Shown: positions 37,057 through 47,385, counted from the first letter of the stretch. The stretch is DNA of 64,000 bases from an uncultured Acetobacteraceae bacterium (GCA_937873095.1 CALMVI010000048.1:33765-97764); one strand, 5' to 3'. Program-made: numbers and translations. The notes: generated by a model from the letters alone, not told the origin.

Positions 37057-39207
37057 TCAGAATGCCTGCGTCACCATGAACCGTGCCGACAGAGGCTCCA
37101 GAGGGTGGAACTGCAGATCCTGGCGCTCGTCGGTTACGCCGCCCGCCGGCTCGCCGGGCAAACGGGTGGGGTAGTCGTAATCGAACGCGTCGGCGCGCTG
37201 GTCGAACAGGTTGTATACGCTGAGCTGGACCCGCGTCCCTGGTCTGATCTTGTAGCCGACATCGACATTGACCTCACTGTAGCCATGTCCGCGCACAACA
37301 TTGTCGGGGTTCAACGGGTAAGAGCCGAGGATGCGCAGCTGCAGGCCGCCATACCATGGACCTGCATTGTCGAGCAGAACGCCGGCCGACCCGATGAAGT
37401 CAGGCGCGTTGGCGATGTACAGTCCGTTCAGGCCGTAGGATGCAGGGTTCCCGGTGCGGAACCGGGCCTTGGTCGCGGCCAGATCGGTGTTCAGTTCGAT
37501 CCAGGGGAACGGCCGATACTGCGCCGACGCCTCGATGCCGCGGCGCTTGCTCGGCGCCTGAGCCTGGTCCATGCCCATGTCCTGGTCGTAGACGAGTTCG
37601 GAGGCGAACTCGATCTGAAACAGCGCCAGTTGCACGTCGAGGCCGCGCACCGGCGTGCTGCGAAGGCCGAGCTCCTCGCCGTCCGCTTTGGCCATGAATG
37701 GCGTGTGGTGGGACAGACCCGGAATGCCCTCCAGCGGCAGCGTCTGGAACACGCCGCGTACATCGTCGGAGTGAAAGCCGCGGCCGGCGCTGAGATAGAA
37801 CTCGGTGTGGCGCCAGGGTCCCAGGACCAGGCTGCCCTTGGGCTGGAACAGCGCCTGCGAGCCTACGCCCTTGAACCCGGTTGTCAGGCTACGGTCGGTG
37901 CCGTTGTAGAATTCCTGGCGCACCCCCAGCACCGTCCGCAGCCAAGGCGCCCAATGCGTGGTGGCTTCGGCGAACACGCCAGTGTCGCCGAGCTGCACGG
38001 AATCGGCATTGCACGCAAACCGGCCCACCGAATAGAGGCCCGACCCGTTTTCACAATAATCGAGCACGCGGCGCTGCACCGTATGCCGCTTGTCGGTGTA
38101 GGCGTCGTCGTGGCGCCCCTGTACGCCGAGGACGAAGTCGTTCGCGATCGATGCCAGGTCGAGATGATAGGTGAAGGTCGCGGCGCCGCCGACCGTCGTA
38201 CGGTCCTCGTTCTGCTCCTCCTGGTCGCCGTTGACCGGATCGAACAGGAAATGCGTGAAATCGTTCCATAGCACCTGCAGGCTATGGATGCCGTAGCCGC
38301 TCACTTGAAGCTTCCAGTCCTCGCCCGTGATGGCGTAGTGGCCAGACATACTCTCTCGCTCGGAGAACTGACCGTCCGTCGGGTCCAGCGTGCCGAAGCG
38401 GGAGATCAGTCCTTCATCCACGGCCCGCTCCGGCTGATCGGTGGTGAAGCGCCCCTGGCCCTTGTAATACATAGCCGTCAGGCTGAACCCGTCCGCATCA
38501 TCGCCGTGCGCGTACCGGGCCAGGCCCGCAATCTTGCGGAAATTGTTTGGCGGGTTGAACGGGCCGTCGAGGTGGCTGATTTCCGCCGCACCGGACAACC
38601 GGTCGCCGCCGGCCAGGCGCACCGTGCCGGTTGCCGCCAGCCGTTCGTCACCGACGGTGCCGACGCTGGCGATCACCTGGTCCGGCAACGCGTCGGCCAG
38701 GTGCAGATGTTCGGACGCCACAGCGCCGAAATCGCCCATCGCCGCGTAGTACGTGCCCTTCGTATAATCCAAGCCCTGGAACGTCTCCGGAATCAGAAAA
38801 TTGAGGTCACTATAGCCCTGGCCATGCGTGTTGGTCGGGCGATTGATCGGCATGTCGTCGACGAAATTCGCCAGATCGGTGCCGTGGTCCAGGTTGAAGC
38901 CGCGCGCGAGGTACTGCGGCGCCTTGCCCTCGCCGGAATGGATGGACACGACCAGGCCGGGTATCGTTTCCAGCAATTGGCCCACCCGATAGACAGGCCG
39001 AAGCTGCAGTTCCTTCCTGGTGATCGAACCCTGGCTTGCCGTGCTGGCCCTGCCAAGCAGGTTGAGCCGCGACGCTGTCACCAGGATCTGCTCAATGGCG
39101 GTTCTGGCAGCAGATGCCGGGGCTGGAAGCTCCTCGGCGGAGGACGGCCAACCCATGACTGCGCACAACACTCCAGCAAACGACGCTGCAAGCTTGCTGG
39201 ACCGCAT
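37057..39207 (-). CDS. TonB-dependent outer-membrane receptor
   Basis: 716-aa outer-membrane importer. Signal peptide at the ATG 39207 (MRSSKLAASFAGVLCAVMG...), TonB-box-like IEQILVTASRLNLLG, plug domain with LLETIPGLVVSIHSGEG, QYLARGFNLDHGTDLANFVD and NRPTNTHGQGYSDLNF, long barrel, terminal Phe (MVTQAF). The start has TGGAG upstream. Heads the unit with DUF4331, TPR and HupE-like genes. The plug sequence resembles the receptors of unknown ligand that accompany DUF4331 clusters more than siderophore receptors; the substrate could be a metal complex. Confidence 0.92.
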   Translation of the reverse strand: MRSSKLAASFAGVLCAVMGWPSSAEELPAPASAARTAIEQILVTASRLNLLGRASTASQGSITRKELQLRPVYRVGQLLETIPGLVVSIHSGEGKAPQYLARGFNLDHGTDLANFVDDMPINRPTNTHGQGYSDLNFLIPETFQGLDYTKGTYYAAMGDFGAVASEHLHLADALPDQVIASVGTVGDERLAATGTVRLAGGDRLSGAAEISHLDGPFNPPNNFRKIAGLARYAHGDDADGFSLTAMYYKGQGRFTTDQPERAVDEGLISRFGTLDPTDGQFSERESMSGHYAITGEDWKLQVSGYGIHSLQVLWNDFTHFLFDPVNGDQEEQNEDRTTVGGAATFTYHLDLASIANDFVLGVQGRHDDAYTDKRHTVQRRVLDYCENGSGLYSVGRFACNADSVQLGDTGVFAEATTHWAPWLRTVLGVRQEFYNGTDRSLTTGFKGVGSQALFQPKGSLVLGPWRHTEFYLSAGRGFHSDDVRGVFQTLPLEGIPGLSHHTPFMAKADGEELGLRSTPVRGLDVQLALFQIEFASELVYDQDMGMDQAQAPSKRRGIEASAQYRPFPWIELNTDLAATKARFRTGNPASYGLNGLYIANAPDFIGSAGVLLDNAGPWYGGLQLRILGSYPLNPDNVVRGHGYSEVNVDVGYKIRPGTRVQLSVYNLFDQRADAFDYDYPTRLPGEPAGGVTDERQDLQFHPLEPLSARFMVTQAF

Positions 39208-39437
39208 CAAACTCCACACCCTGCCCAGACCTGGATACGATCGCGCCGGCCCTTCGGATGCACATGCTGTGGGTTGTAACAGCTCTGGCTCGGGTCTGCT
39301 ACCGGCGTCGCCCGCCCTTACAGACAGGTGAGGAGATGCTGCCCTCACTAGGGAAGCACTTCCTAAACCGGCCGAGCCCTGGTCGACCCGTCCGAGTTCA
39401 TGCTGTCGGTGATGACGTCTCGGACGCGGAACGTGAA

Positions 39438-39661
39438 AGCATCGTCGCGGAGTGGCAGGAATTCCGGCTCACCTTCAGCCGACAGATGTTCGTGGTGGCC
39501 TATCCGCGCGAGACCCAGGAGATGGTCTTCGACGCCCATAACCGCGCCTTTGCCGTCTTCGGCGGGGGGCCTCGGCGCATGGTCTACGACAACCTCAAAG
39601 CGGTCGTGGAGACGATCTCCACCGGCTAGGAGGGGCAGTTCAACCGGCGCTTCACGATAAG
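39438..39661 (+). pseudogene. IS21-type transposase (IstA) remnant
   Basis: Frame fragment matching the catalytic core of IS21 transposase IstA: FRLTFSRQMFVVAYPRETQE, then AHNRAFAVFGGGPRRMVYDN (DDE region) and LKAVVETISTG. A stop at 39627 interrupts it, but the next codons still read EGQFNRRF, the expected continuation, so the element decayed after insertion. Neither the start, IstB nor terminal repeats remain. It lies between the second TonB receptor gene and the cupin gene, exactly where base composition changes. Confidence 0.82.
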
Positions 39662-39786
39662 CTCTCTCGCAGCGGGACAAGACCGCCGAAGCCGGTCGTA
39701 AAAAGGCCAGTCATATAGCGGCGATGCGGCCGCATTCAGTGGTGACCCATCGTCCAACGAGCCAAATGGATTCTTCTCAGAAGGCG

Positions 39787-40824
39787 TCAAAGGAGTGGAT
39801 CAGGCCAAGCGACCACCTGCATTCCGATTTCGGAAAAAAGCGCCTCGCGCCTTGATGCAGTAACATCGGCAGGTCTTAGGTCGGACGGAGGCAGGCTCTT
39901 CGACGTCGCCGGTTGGCCGGTCAGTTCAAGAAGCAGCTCAAAGCCAGGTTGCGTGTACAAATTGAGCAGTCGAGCCGTCTCGCTCCGTATCCGAAAAGCA
40001 TGGACCGTCCCACGCGGCACAAATACCAGTGAACCGGGGCGAATCACCGCACGGATATCGCCTGCTATGAACTCGGCCTCTCCGTCCAAGAGATAGAATG
40101 CCTCGTCGGCAAAGCGATGCAGATGTGGCGGAGCACCGGAGCCTTTGGGGCAGAGTTCCTCCAGCAAGGTGTAACTGCCACCCGTGTCAGAACCGTCAGC
40201 CAGGATCGACCAAAGGATGCTGTTGCTCCAGTAGGCTCGCGCCGTCTTGGCGTGGGAGGCGAATGGAGCCGCCTTCGCGCCGATCAAAGGCGACGTCACC
40301 ATGTTTTCGCGCTTCGGCGGGTCTGCGAACGGCATCCCATGAACGGATATCTGGCCATAATCGGCGCCGAGTTTTTCGACCAACTCACGAGGAGGAAGAG
40401 CGAAGTCGGCACTGGTGGGTGGCTCGTTCCGCAACGCCGGTACGCCAAGGCCCGCGACCATGAACTCGAAGCCGGACGGTAGGTAGAAGTTCAGGAAACG
40501 ACATCCTGGGGCCGCCATGAAGGCGTGCTCTGTGTAGCGGGGGACGGCGACGAAAGACCCGGCTTCCGCATCGATCGTTTGACCACCTGCGTGAAAGGTG
40601 CAGTGACCTTCAATCAGGTAGAGCCCCTCGTCTTGCGGATGGGTGTGCGTGACCGGACCGCCTTCTTCAGCACCGTTGATCTCGTCAACAAAGCACAAGA
40701 CTCCGCCCGTTTTATGACCGGTGGCGAGCAGTCGCCAAAGCAGCCCGATCTGCCAGAAGCGAGCCGCGTCGTCTGCGGTCTCTACGAACGGCTTAGCCGG
40801 TAGCGCACTGGCGCAGGACACCAT
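39787..40824 (-). CDS. Bicupin protein, quercetin 2,3-dioxygenase-like
   Basis: 345-aa protein with two cupin barrels. First metal site: THTHPQDEGLYLIEGHCTF (HxH plus Glu) and later AVPRYTEHAF; second site: PHLHRFADEAFYLLDGEAEF and FVPRGTVHAFR. The arrangement resembles quercetinase/pirin-like bicupins, oxygenases or isomerases that use Fe, Mn or Ni, but the substrate is not evident. ATG at 40824 is preceded by TGGAG. It is an isolated gene between the IS21 scar and the cyo operon, with non-coding DNA on both sides. Confidence 0.85.
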   Translation of the reverse strand: MVSCASALPAKPFVETADDAARFWQIGLLWRLLATGHKTGGVLCFVDEINGAEEGGPVTHTHPQDEGLYLIEGHCTFHAGGQTIDAEAGSFVAVPRYTEHAFMAAPGCRFLNFYLPSGFEFMVAGLGVPALRNEPPTSADFALPPRELVEKLGADYGQISVHGMPFADPPKRENMVTSPLIGAKAAPFASHAKTARAYWSNSILWSILADGSDTGGSYTLLEELCPKGSGAPPHLHRFADEAFYLLDGEAEFIAGDIRAVIRPGSLVFVPRGTVHAFRIRSETARLLNLYTQPGFELLLELTGQPATSKSLPPSDLRPADVTASRREALFSEIGMQVVAWPDPLL

Positions 40825-41273
40825 GGATATACTCCATAAGACGAGGTCAAGAGTTGGCTACCAGTGCTCTTATGGAGGAAAGTCTCACGACGGAGAGTGT
40901 CTGTAAACCTGCCTGTCAAGTTGCCGAAGGACGTAGGCCGACTACCCTCCGGCCGATCCGACCAGTTTCTTTTGGCACGGCCGCCACCTGCTCTGACATG
41001 GCATCTCGGAGCCAAGGACAGCGTGATGGCTGACAACTTTGCAGTCGCATTTGCTGCGCAAATAGGACCCAAGGACATCTTGAGATGGTGCCGGACTGCA
41101 GGCCGAGAGCGTCAAGGCCATTGGCACACCGCACCGAAACCCGCAACGATACTATAAGCCGCTTTGCAGCATAGATAACAGTGGCAATCTTCTCAAGCTG
41201 TAAACAGGAATCGTTGTGTGCCCATCTATGTCGGTCTCCCCGAACTAAATATCAGCGCGTCGAGATCGCCGCA
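40825..41273. other. Non-coding interval between cupin and cyoD
   Basis: About 450 bases without a credible gene on either strand; short frames here have no ribosome sites and no recognisable product. It must contain the promoter for the cupin gene (minus strand) and the 3' end of the cyo transcript. I see no strong hairpin terminator. Confidence 0.5.
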
Positions 41274-41669
41274 TCATCGCTGCATTTGGATGACCTTCTC
41301 CATTGGTGGCATACTGTGATTCAGGTGGGACATGATCCAGAGCGAGCCCGCAATCAGGAGAAAGACGATGAGTATCCCAAACGCGAGTGCCATGACGTTG
41401 TTTGTACTATCTGGACCGCTCGATATATGGAGAAAGAACACAAGGTGGACCCCCATTTGCGCCACCGCGAGCACGCTCAATGCCACCGGTATGCTCGGAG
41501 TCCATACCAAGGATGTTCGCGAGACGTAGAACGAGGTGACAGTCAGCAGGCTGGCCAAAGCTAGGCCGATGACGTAGCTCTTTGGACCATCTGAGAACTC
41601 TCCGCGCAGCTGGTCACCGGGTGCCCGGTCCGTTTCATGACAATCACTCAATCGTTCTAAGTCACTCAT
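41274..41669 (-). CDS. cyoD: Cytochrome bo3 ubiquinol oxidase subunit IV
   Basis: 131-aa subunit IV with three transmembrane helices (YVIGLALASLLTVTSFYV, VALSVLAVAQMGVHLVFFLH, NVMALAFGILIVFLLIAG). The QMGVHLVFFLHI motif is the CyoD signature. ATG at 41669 overlaps the cyoC stop by one base (TAATG); the longer frame is a shadow. It assists assembly of the oxidase in the inner membrane. Confidence 0.92.
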   Translation of the reverse strand: MSDLERLSDCHETDRAPGDQLRGEFSDGPKSYVIGLALASLLTVTSFYVSRTSLVWTPSIPVALSVLAVAQMGVHLVFFLHISSGPDSTNNVMALAFGILIVFLLIAGSLWIMSHLNHSMPPMEKVIQMQR

Positions 41670-42331
41670 TATGTAATCCCGATCAAGTATACCACCGTGA
41701 ACAAAGCGACCCAGACGATGTCCAGAGCGTGCCAGAAAAGGGTAAAACAGAGGATGCGACGCAGGACGTCCGCACGATAGCCCTTGGCAAAAACCTGCGC
41801 CGTCATCGTCAGTAGCCAGAGCAGGCCCACCGTAACGTGGAGGCCATGACAACCAACTAACGTAAAGAACGCGCTTAAGAAGGCACTCCGTTCAGGACCT
41901 GCACCTTGTTTGACAAGGCCCGCAAACTCATGGATTTCGAGGCCAATAAATGTGGCTCCCAGGATGAACGTGATGCCCATTGCGCCATAGAACCAGCTGT
42001 CCCGGTGACGTTCCGCTCCGATTGATGCCAAACCGCAGGTGAAGCTCGATGCAAGCAGGCATGATGTCTCGATAGCGGTGTTGTCGATGTCGAAAATCTG
42101 GCGGCCGGTCGGCCCTCCCGCAGTGGCGCTCGACAGAACAGCGTATGTTGCGAAAAACGCAGCAAACATGATGATATCGCTGAGCAGGAAAATCCAGAAA
42201 CCGTAGCCGGTGATGATCCGCTTGGATGCCAACCCTCGGCTCGCATGCTCAGCATTGTACTGACGTTTGTGCCTTTGCTGATGGCCGAGCTGATAAGGAT
42301 CGATCCCTGTTGCCGTCCTAGCGTCGCTCAT
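41669..42331 (-). CDS. cyoC: Cytochrome bo3 ubiquinol oxidase subunit III
   Basis: 220-aa subunit III, five helices. Conserved [65 protein letters not shown] and the terminal [20 protein letters not shown]. The ATG overlaps the cyoB stop by four bases. No odd features. Confidence 0.95.
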   Translation of the reverse strand: MSDARTATGIDPYQLGHQQRHKRQYNAEHASRGLASKRIITGYGFWIFLLSDIIMFAAFFATYAVLSSATAGGPTGRQIFDIDNTAIETSCLLASSFTCGLASIGAERHRDSWFYGAMGITFILGATFIGLEIHEFAGLVKQGAGPERSAFLSAFFTLVGCHGLHVTVGLLWLLTMTAQVFAKGYRADVLRRILCFTLFWHALDIVWVALFTVVYLIGIT

Positions 42332-44349
42332 TCTGCGGCCTGGGTCTGCATGCGGGTTAGTGCCTCCATGCGGGCGCGTCGATTAGCACGGTCAATACGA
42401 CCCACCTCCTCAGCGGAGATGATGTCTTCCACCCTGTCACGCCAGGCGAAAGCCACGAAAGTTGCCGCCGCACCAAGGGTTGAGACAGCGGCTAGCCACC
42501 AAATGTGCCAGATTAGCGCGAACCCTAGAAACGTTGCAAAGAATGCACAGACGAAGCCCGTAGGAGAGTTTCGCGGCACCTCGACCTCCTCATATCTTGG
42601 CTCGTTATCGAGGTGCATCTGCTTTCGGGCGCACTCCTTCACCCCCCAATATGGCTCTTCACCTTCGATGTTTGGCAGCACGGCGAAATTGAATGCCGGA
42701 GGCGGAGAGGAAGTGGCCCACTCTAAAGAGCGGCCGTCCCACGGATCACCAGACTGATCACGTAACGCGACCCGCTGACGGATGCTGACGTAAAGCTGCG
42801 CAACCATCAGGAGGATCCCGGCCAGGATTATCAGCGCACCGACTGCGGCAAGCAAGAGCCACGGATGCCACGCAGGAACGTCGTAATGTTGCATCCGTCG
42901 GGTCATTCCCATGAGACCTACGACGTAGAGAGGAACAAACGCGACGTAGAAGCCGACGAACCAGCACCAAAACGATGCTTTGCCGAGACCCTCATGCAGG
43001 CGAAAACCAAAGGCCTTTGGAAACCAGTAATTATAGCCGGCGAACGCCCCAAAGAGCACCCCGCCTATGACGACGTTGTGGAAATGGGCGACAAGGAAAA
43101 GGCTGTTATGCAGGACGAAGTCTGCTGGCGGAACGGCCAGCAAGACCCCTGTCATCCCCCCAACGACGAACGTCACCATAAATCCAAGCGCGAACAGCAT
43201 TGGTGTGGAGTAGACCACGCGACCGCCATACATGGTGAACAGCCAGTTGAAAACCTTGACGCCCGTTGGAACCGCTATGATCATCGACATGATACCAAAA
43301 ATGGCGTTCACGTCAGCGCCGGCGCCCATCGTGAAAAAGTGGTGCAACCATACAGTGAAGGCGAGGACGAATATCACCATCGTCGCCATAACCATGGAAC
43401 GGTAACCAAACAGCGGCTTGCGCGAGAATGTGGACACGACCTCAGAGAAGATGCCGAAGGCTGGCAGAATAAGGATATATACTTCCGGGTGCCCCCATGC
43501 CCAAATGAGGTTCATGAACATCATCACGTTCCCGCCGCCATCGTTTGTAAAGAAGTGGAAGTCGAGATAACGATCAAGGATCAGCATCGCTAAGGTCGCG
43601 GTGAGGATCGGAAAGGCGCCCACGATCAGCAGGCTCGAAGCTAGAGTTGTCCAGCAAAACATCGGCATCCGCATGTAGGTCATGCCAGGAGCGTGAACCT
43701 TCAACACGGTTGTCACGAAATTGACGCCGGTCATAAGCGTCCCGACACCGGAGATTTGGAGGGCCCACAGGTAGTAGTCGGGGCCGACGCCCGGCGAATA
43801 GGTCAGTTCAGATAATGGCGGATACGGGAGCCATCCAGTACGGGAGAATTCACCCACTACCAGAGATATGTTGACGAGCAGCGCGCCCGTCGCCGTGAGC
43901 CAAAAGCTCACGGAGTTCAAGGTCGGGAACGCGACGTCACGGGCTCCCAGTTGCAACGGAACGACGAAGTTCATCATCCCGATCATGAATGGCATCGCCA
44001 CGAAGAAGATCATGAGCGTGCCGTGCGCGGAAAATACTTGATCGTAGTGCTCAGGCGGTAAGTAACCCGGCGCCTTGAAAGCGAGTGCCTGCTGTGAGCG
44101 CATCAGGATGGCGTCACTGAAGCCTCGCAGCAACATCACCAAAGCCAGCACCGTATACATGATACCAACGCGCTTGTGGTCTACGCTGGTAATCCACTCA
44201 CGCCATAGATAGGGTAACCAGCCTTTTACCACGATCAAGCCAAGCACGCAGGCCAGCACTAATCCGACCACGCCTCCGGCCGCGAGTGGGATGGGTTGGT
44301 CGAACGGGATAGCCGTCCAGGTGAGCCTGCCGAACATCTTACCTTCCAT
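42328..44349 (-). CDS. cyoB: Cytochrome bo3 ubiquinol oxidase subunit I
   Basis: 673-aa heme-copper oxidase catalytic subunit. The quinol-binding residues known from E. coli are retained ([10 protein letters not shown] and [11 protein letters not shown]), D-channel entry [21 protein letters not shown] with the Glu and the His-Tyr crosslink tyrosine, copper ligands in LHHFFTMG, and heme histidines in [13 protein letters not shown]. It therefore oxidises ubiquinol, reduces oxygen to water and pumps protons, in the inner membrane. It overlaps cyoA by 11 bases. Confidence 0.96.
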   Translation of the reverse strand: MEGKMFGRLTWTAIPFDQPIPLAAGGVVGLVLACVLGLIVVKGWLPYLWREWITSVDHKRVGIMYTVLALVMLLRGFSDAILMRSQQALAFKAPGYLPPEHYDQVFSAHGTLMIFFVAMPFMIGMMNFVVPLQLGARDVAFPTLNSVSFWLTATGALLVNISLVVGEFSRTGWLPYPPLSELTYSPGVGPDYYLWALQISGVGTLMTGVNFVTTVLKVHAPGMTYMRMPMFCWTTLASSLLIVGAFPILTATLAMLILDRYLDFHFFTNDGGGNVMMFMNLIWAWGHPEVYILILPAFGIFSEVVSTFSRKPLFGYRSMVMATMVIFVLAFTVWLHHFFTMGAGADVNAIFGIMSMIIAVPTGVKVFNWLFTMYGGRVVYSTPMLFALGFMVTFVVGGMTGVLLAVPPADFVLHNSLFLVAHFHNVVIGGVLFGAFAGYNYWFPKAFGFRLHEGLGKASFWCWFVGFYVAFVPLYVVGLMGMTRRMQHYDVPAWHPWLLLAAVGALIILAGILLMVAQLYVSIRQRVALRDQSGDPWDGRSLEWATSSPPPAFNFAVLPNIEGEEPYWGVKECARKQMHLDNEPRYEEVEVPRNSPTGFVCAFFATFLGFALIWHIWWLAAVSTLGAAATFVAFAWRDRVEDIISAEEVGRIDRANRRARMEALTRMQTQAAE

Positions 44350-45268
44350 GCCGGGTCAAGTTGATGACGCTCGGTCCCGCAACGGGAGGCGGTCCGGGAG
44401 CAGGAGCTATCTGCCGAGTGACGATTCTATCGTAGATCGCCGGATCGGCATCACCGTACGTAAATGGCGCCACATTGCTGCTAGGCCGCTCGAGACTGCC
44501 GTAGCTTGCCTCATCGAGTTTTGGTCCCTGATTGCGCGTGGCATTGACCCAACGCTCGAATTGGTCGGCGGGCATCGCGTGCACCTCAAAGTGCATGTCC
44601 GAAAATCCATCTCCGCTGAAATGCGCGGAAAGGCCCCTAAACGCTCCCGGCCTGTCTGCCAACAGGTTGAGCTTCGATGACATGCCGTTCATCGTGTAGA
44701 TCATGCTGCCAAGCTGGGGAACGAAAAATGTGTTCATCACGCTTGCGGATGTCAGCGAAAAACTGACGGGAACGCCCGCTGGAAGTATCAGTCGATTGAC
44801 GCTGGCAACCCGCTGATCAGGATAGATAAACAACCACTTCCAATCGAGAGAAACAGCTTCGATCTGCAAGGGGGGCGATTTTGAGGTAAGTGGTTTCGCG
44901 GGGTCGAGATCGTGAGAGGCAACCCACGTAACGCCGCCAAGCAGCATGACGGTCAGCAGGGGTATGCCCCAAGTGACCAGTTCGATGCGACCCGAGTAAG
45001 CCCAATGCGGGAGGTATCGTGCACGCTGGTTCGATGCCCGAAACCACCATGCGAAAGCTAGCGTGGCAGCTATGGTCGGCGCAACGATGGTGAGCATGAT
45101 CGCCAGTGAGTCAAGGAGAATTGTTCTTTCAGCGATCCCGACCGGACCTTGCGGGTCCAAGACAGCTGGCTGACACCCTGCCAAAGGCATGAAAGTTGCC
45201 AGTATGGGCCACCGGTGACTGCGACACGCAAGGAAACAACGCCGATCTTTAAGTGAGAAGGAATTCAT
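44339..45268 (-). CDS. cyoA: Cytochrome bo3 ubiquinol oxidase subunit II
   Basis: 309-aa subunit II lipoprotein: lipobox LAGC, two transmembrane helices, then a cupredoxin domain with [34 protein letters not shown] and [22 protein letters not shown]. The CuA-binding cysteines and histidines of cytochrome c oxidase are absent, identifying the quinol type. ATG overlaps the DoxX-like stop (ATGA). Confidence 0.94.
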   Translation of the reverse strand: MNSFSLKDRRCFLACRSHRWPILATFMPLAGCQPAVLDPQGPVGIAERTILLDSLAIMLTIVAPTIAATLAFAWWFRASNQRARYLPHWAYSGRIELVTWGIPLLTVMLLGGVTWVASHDLDPAKPLTSKSPPLQIEAVSLDWKWLFIYPDQRVASVNRLILPAGVPVSFSLTSASVMNTFFVPQLGSMIYTMNGMSSKLNLLADRPGAFRGLSAHFSGDGFSDMHFEVHAMPADQFERWVNATRNQGPKLDEASYGSLERPSSNVAPFTYGDADPAIYDRIVTRQIAPAPGPPPVAGPSVINLTRHGR

Positions 45269-45726
45269 CGTGCTGAAACGCTGTAGGGATGCGACGAGGC
45301 AAACGGATCCGACAAGAACGCGAAGACGTCACCGGAGTGCAGTCCGAAAGCAAGCAAGAGAAATCCTCCGGCAAGCGAGAAATTCTTCAAAAAGTCCCAA
45401 AATAGGTTACGTGCTTCGCTCTGTCCCTGGCGCCAGAAGTCTCCCGGTTTCCACCAGCGCTTCCATAACAGAGCAGTCACACCGCAATAGCCTGCCAGGA
45501 TGAATGCCGCGAGGCGATCGGAATAGCCGGTCAAGATGCAGATCGGCATGAAGATTTCGACGCATAAGCCAGTGATAATCAGAGCGGCTGCGGCTCCTCT
45601 TGGCGGTATGGTTTCTTGCGCCTGGCTCAAGGCGCCGCTGAAGTTCAGCAGCTTGTCGAGAGCGCTGAACGGCAAGAAAAGGACAACCAACAGGTAACGC
45701 ACCGCAAGTGCGATTGCGAAACTCAT
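45265..45726 (-). CDS. DoxX-like membrane protein
   Basis: 153-aa protein with four hydrophobic helices (ALAVRYLLVVLFLPFSALDKL, AAALIITGLCVEIFMPICIL, AAFILAGYCGVTALLWKRW, NFSLAGGFLLLAFGLH) and the FWDFLKNFSLAGG motif common to DoxX/DoxD relatives. DoxX proteins accompany oxidoreductases or quinone chemistry; here it is coupled by four-base overlaps to both the GMC oxidoreductase and cyoA, so it may help quinone reduction or membrane docking of the flavoenzyme. Function is inferred from location. Confidence 0.75.
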   Translation of the reverse strand: MSFAIALAVRYLLVVLFLPFSALDKLLNFSGALSQAQETIPPRGAAAALIITGLCVEIFMPICILTGYSDRLAAFILAGYCGVTALLWKRWWKPGDFWRQGQSEARNLFWDFLKNFSLAGGFLLLAFGLHSGDVFAFLSDPFASSHPYSVSAR

Positions 45727-47285
45727 GCACCTAGTCTTTCCCGAATGTGCTCAGCCGTGCGTAGCGCGTTGGCGATTATCGTTAGTGTAGGATTTACCGC
45801 CCCGATCGACGGGAAGAAACTTGCGTCCGTGACATATAGGTTATCAAGTTCATGCGCTTTGCAATCAAGGTCGAGCACACTGTCGTCAGGATTGCTGCCG
45901 AAACGGCAGGTTCCTGCCTGGTGCGCAGTTCCGCCGATCGGAATATTCTTTCCGAAGTAAAGCCTTCTGTCCAAGAGTATCGACTTCATGCCGCAGCGAT
46001 CTAGATAGTGTTCCAGCTTCTTGCGAAGGCGATGATGTGCTTCCGTGTTGGTTTCCGTCACCTCCAGGATCACTTTGTCGCCCTTGTATGATATCCTGTT
46101 TTCAGACCGCGGGAGGTCCTCGCTCGATAACCAGAAGTCCATTGAATGACGCGCCATCTCACTAAACGGCATGTCAGGGAACATCTGCAGCCAATGCGGC
46201 AAGGCCTCCCCCTTGATCTGTTCGGCGTCGGACGATGCGCACATTTGTATAAGGCCGAGAGGGAAATCCCAGTCGTCACAACCAAAATAGAAGTCGCTGA
46301 TGGCCATCGTTTTTTGGAAGACCGTGTCGTTGGTATGACGCATCATACCCATCAACACCGACTGGTTGTGCCGCATGTAATTCCTGCCGACCTGCCCAGA
46401 TCGGTTTGCGAGACCGTCTGGATGAGAATCACAGCGCGAGCGCAGGAGGAGCAAGGCCGACGAAAGTGCGCCGCAAGCGACAACCACTATGTCGGCTGAA
46501 TACCGCTCCGGCTGACCGTCGCGCAGCACATGTACGCCGGTAACGGTGCGACCAGCATTGTCCGTCTCCAACCGCTCGACGTAGGCGTTCGTCAAGAGTT
46601 TGAGGTTGGGATTAGCTGCAAGTGCGGGGTCCACGCACATGACCTGGGCGTCCGCTTTGCCGTTCAGAAGGCAGGGGAAACCGTCAAACGCATTGCATCG
46701 GATGCAGGTACTGGTGGGCGTTACGCGCCCGTCTTTCTCGTCCAGCAAGATACCGAGAGGCAAGTGAAACGGATGAAGCCCGTTCTCAGAAAGCCGGTCT
46801 GAAAGGAACTGAACCTTAGGCTCGTGCGAAACTGGCGCAAAGGGATAAGGGCCGCTCGCCGGCGGTTCACCTGGATCTTCGCCACGCTGTCCATGAACAT
46901 GAAACAGCTTCTCCGCTTCAGTGTAGAAAGGCTCAAACACGCCGTACGAAAGTGGCCAGGCAGGAGAAACTCCGTCTTTGTGGGCGACCTTACAGAAGTC
47001 CTGCTCGCGCATTCGGAATAATGCAGCGCCATATACCTTCGAGTTGCCACCGACATAGTAGTGCAAGCCAGGATGGAAACTACTGCCGTCGCGGCCGTAC
47101 CAGGTCTCGTTGACCTGATAGGTACCATTGACGAACACAGTCCTACTGTCCCAGTTGGCCCGGCTTCGTGGCAGATAGTCGCCACGTTCCAGCAAAAGAA
47201 TGCGTTTGCCGGTAGGTGCCAGGCGATGCGCGAGAGATGCCCCGCCCGGCCCACTGCCAATCACGATCAGGTCGAAGTGGTCCAT
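45723..47285 (-). CDS. GMC-family FAD oxidoreductase (sugar/alcohol/choline dehydrogenase type)
   Basis: 520-aa flavoenzyme. N-terminal FAD motif VIGSGPGGASLAHRL, LLLERGDYLP, the GMC loop YYVGGNSKVYGAALFRM, and the C-terminal catalytic His-Asn pair in GGTAHQAGTCRFG and GAVNPTLTIIANALRTAEHI. No signal peptide, so it probably acts at the cytoplasmic face or associates with the membrane. The substrate is unknown; relatives oxidise glucose side-chains, gluconate, alcohols or aldoses. It is the first gene of a unit continuing through DoxX into cyoABCD, so its electrons likely enter ubiquinol and then cytochrome bo3. Confidence 0.88.
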   Translation of the reverse strand: MDHFDLIVIGSGPGGASLAHRLAPTGKRILLLERGDYLPRSRANWDSRTVFVNGTYQVNETWYGRDGSSFHPGLHYYVGGNSKVYGAALFRMREQDFCKVAHKDGVSPAWPLSYGVFEPFYTEAEKLFHVHGQRGEDPGEPPASGPYPFAPVSHEPKVQFLSDRLSENGLHPFHLPLGILLDEKDGRVTPTSTCIRCNAFDGFPCLLNGKADAQVMCVDPALAANPNLKLLTNAYVERLETDNAGRTVTGVHVLRDGQPERYSADIVVVACGALSSALLLLRSRCDSHPDGLANRSGQVGRNYMRHNQSVLMGMMRHTNDTVFQKTMAISDFYFGCDDWDFPLGLIQMCASSDAEQIKGEALPHWLQMFPDMPFSEMARHSMDFWLSSEDLPRSENRISYKGDKVILEVTETNTEAHHRLRKKLEHYLDRCGMKSILLDRRLYFGKNIPIGGTAHQAGTCRFGSNPDDSVLDLDCKAHELDNLYVTDASFFPSIGAVNPTLTIIANALRTAEHIRERLGA

Positions 47286-47385
47286 ATGTCATCGTCGCCA
47301 TGAACGGGTCCAGGTCTGACCAACACTATCGTCGCGTGCTTGGTTGGTATCGACCTGTCCAGGTTAGAGACTTACATGCCGCAAC

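Noticed and set aside
42328..45268. aa3-type cytochrome c oxidase (ctaCD)
   Set aside because: Subunit II lacks CuA ligands and subunit I keeps the quinol-site residues, so it is a bo3-type quinol oxidase.
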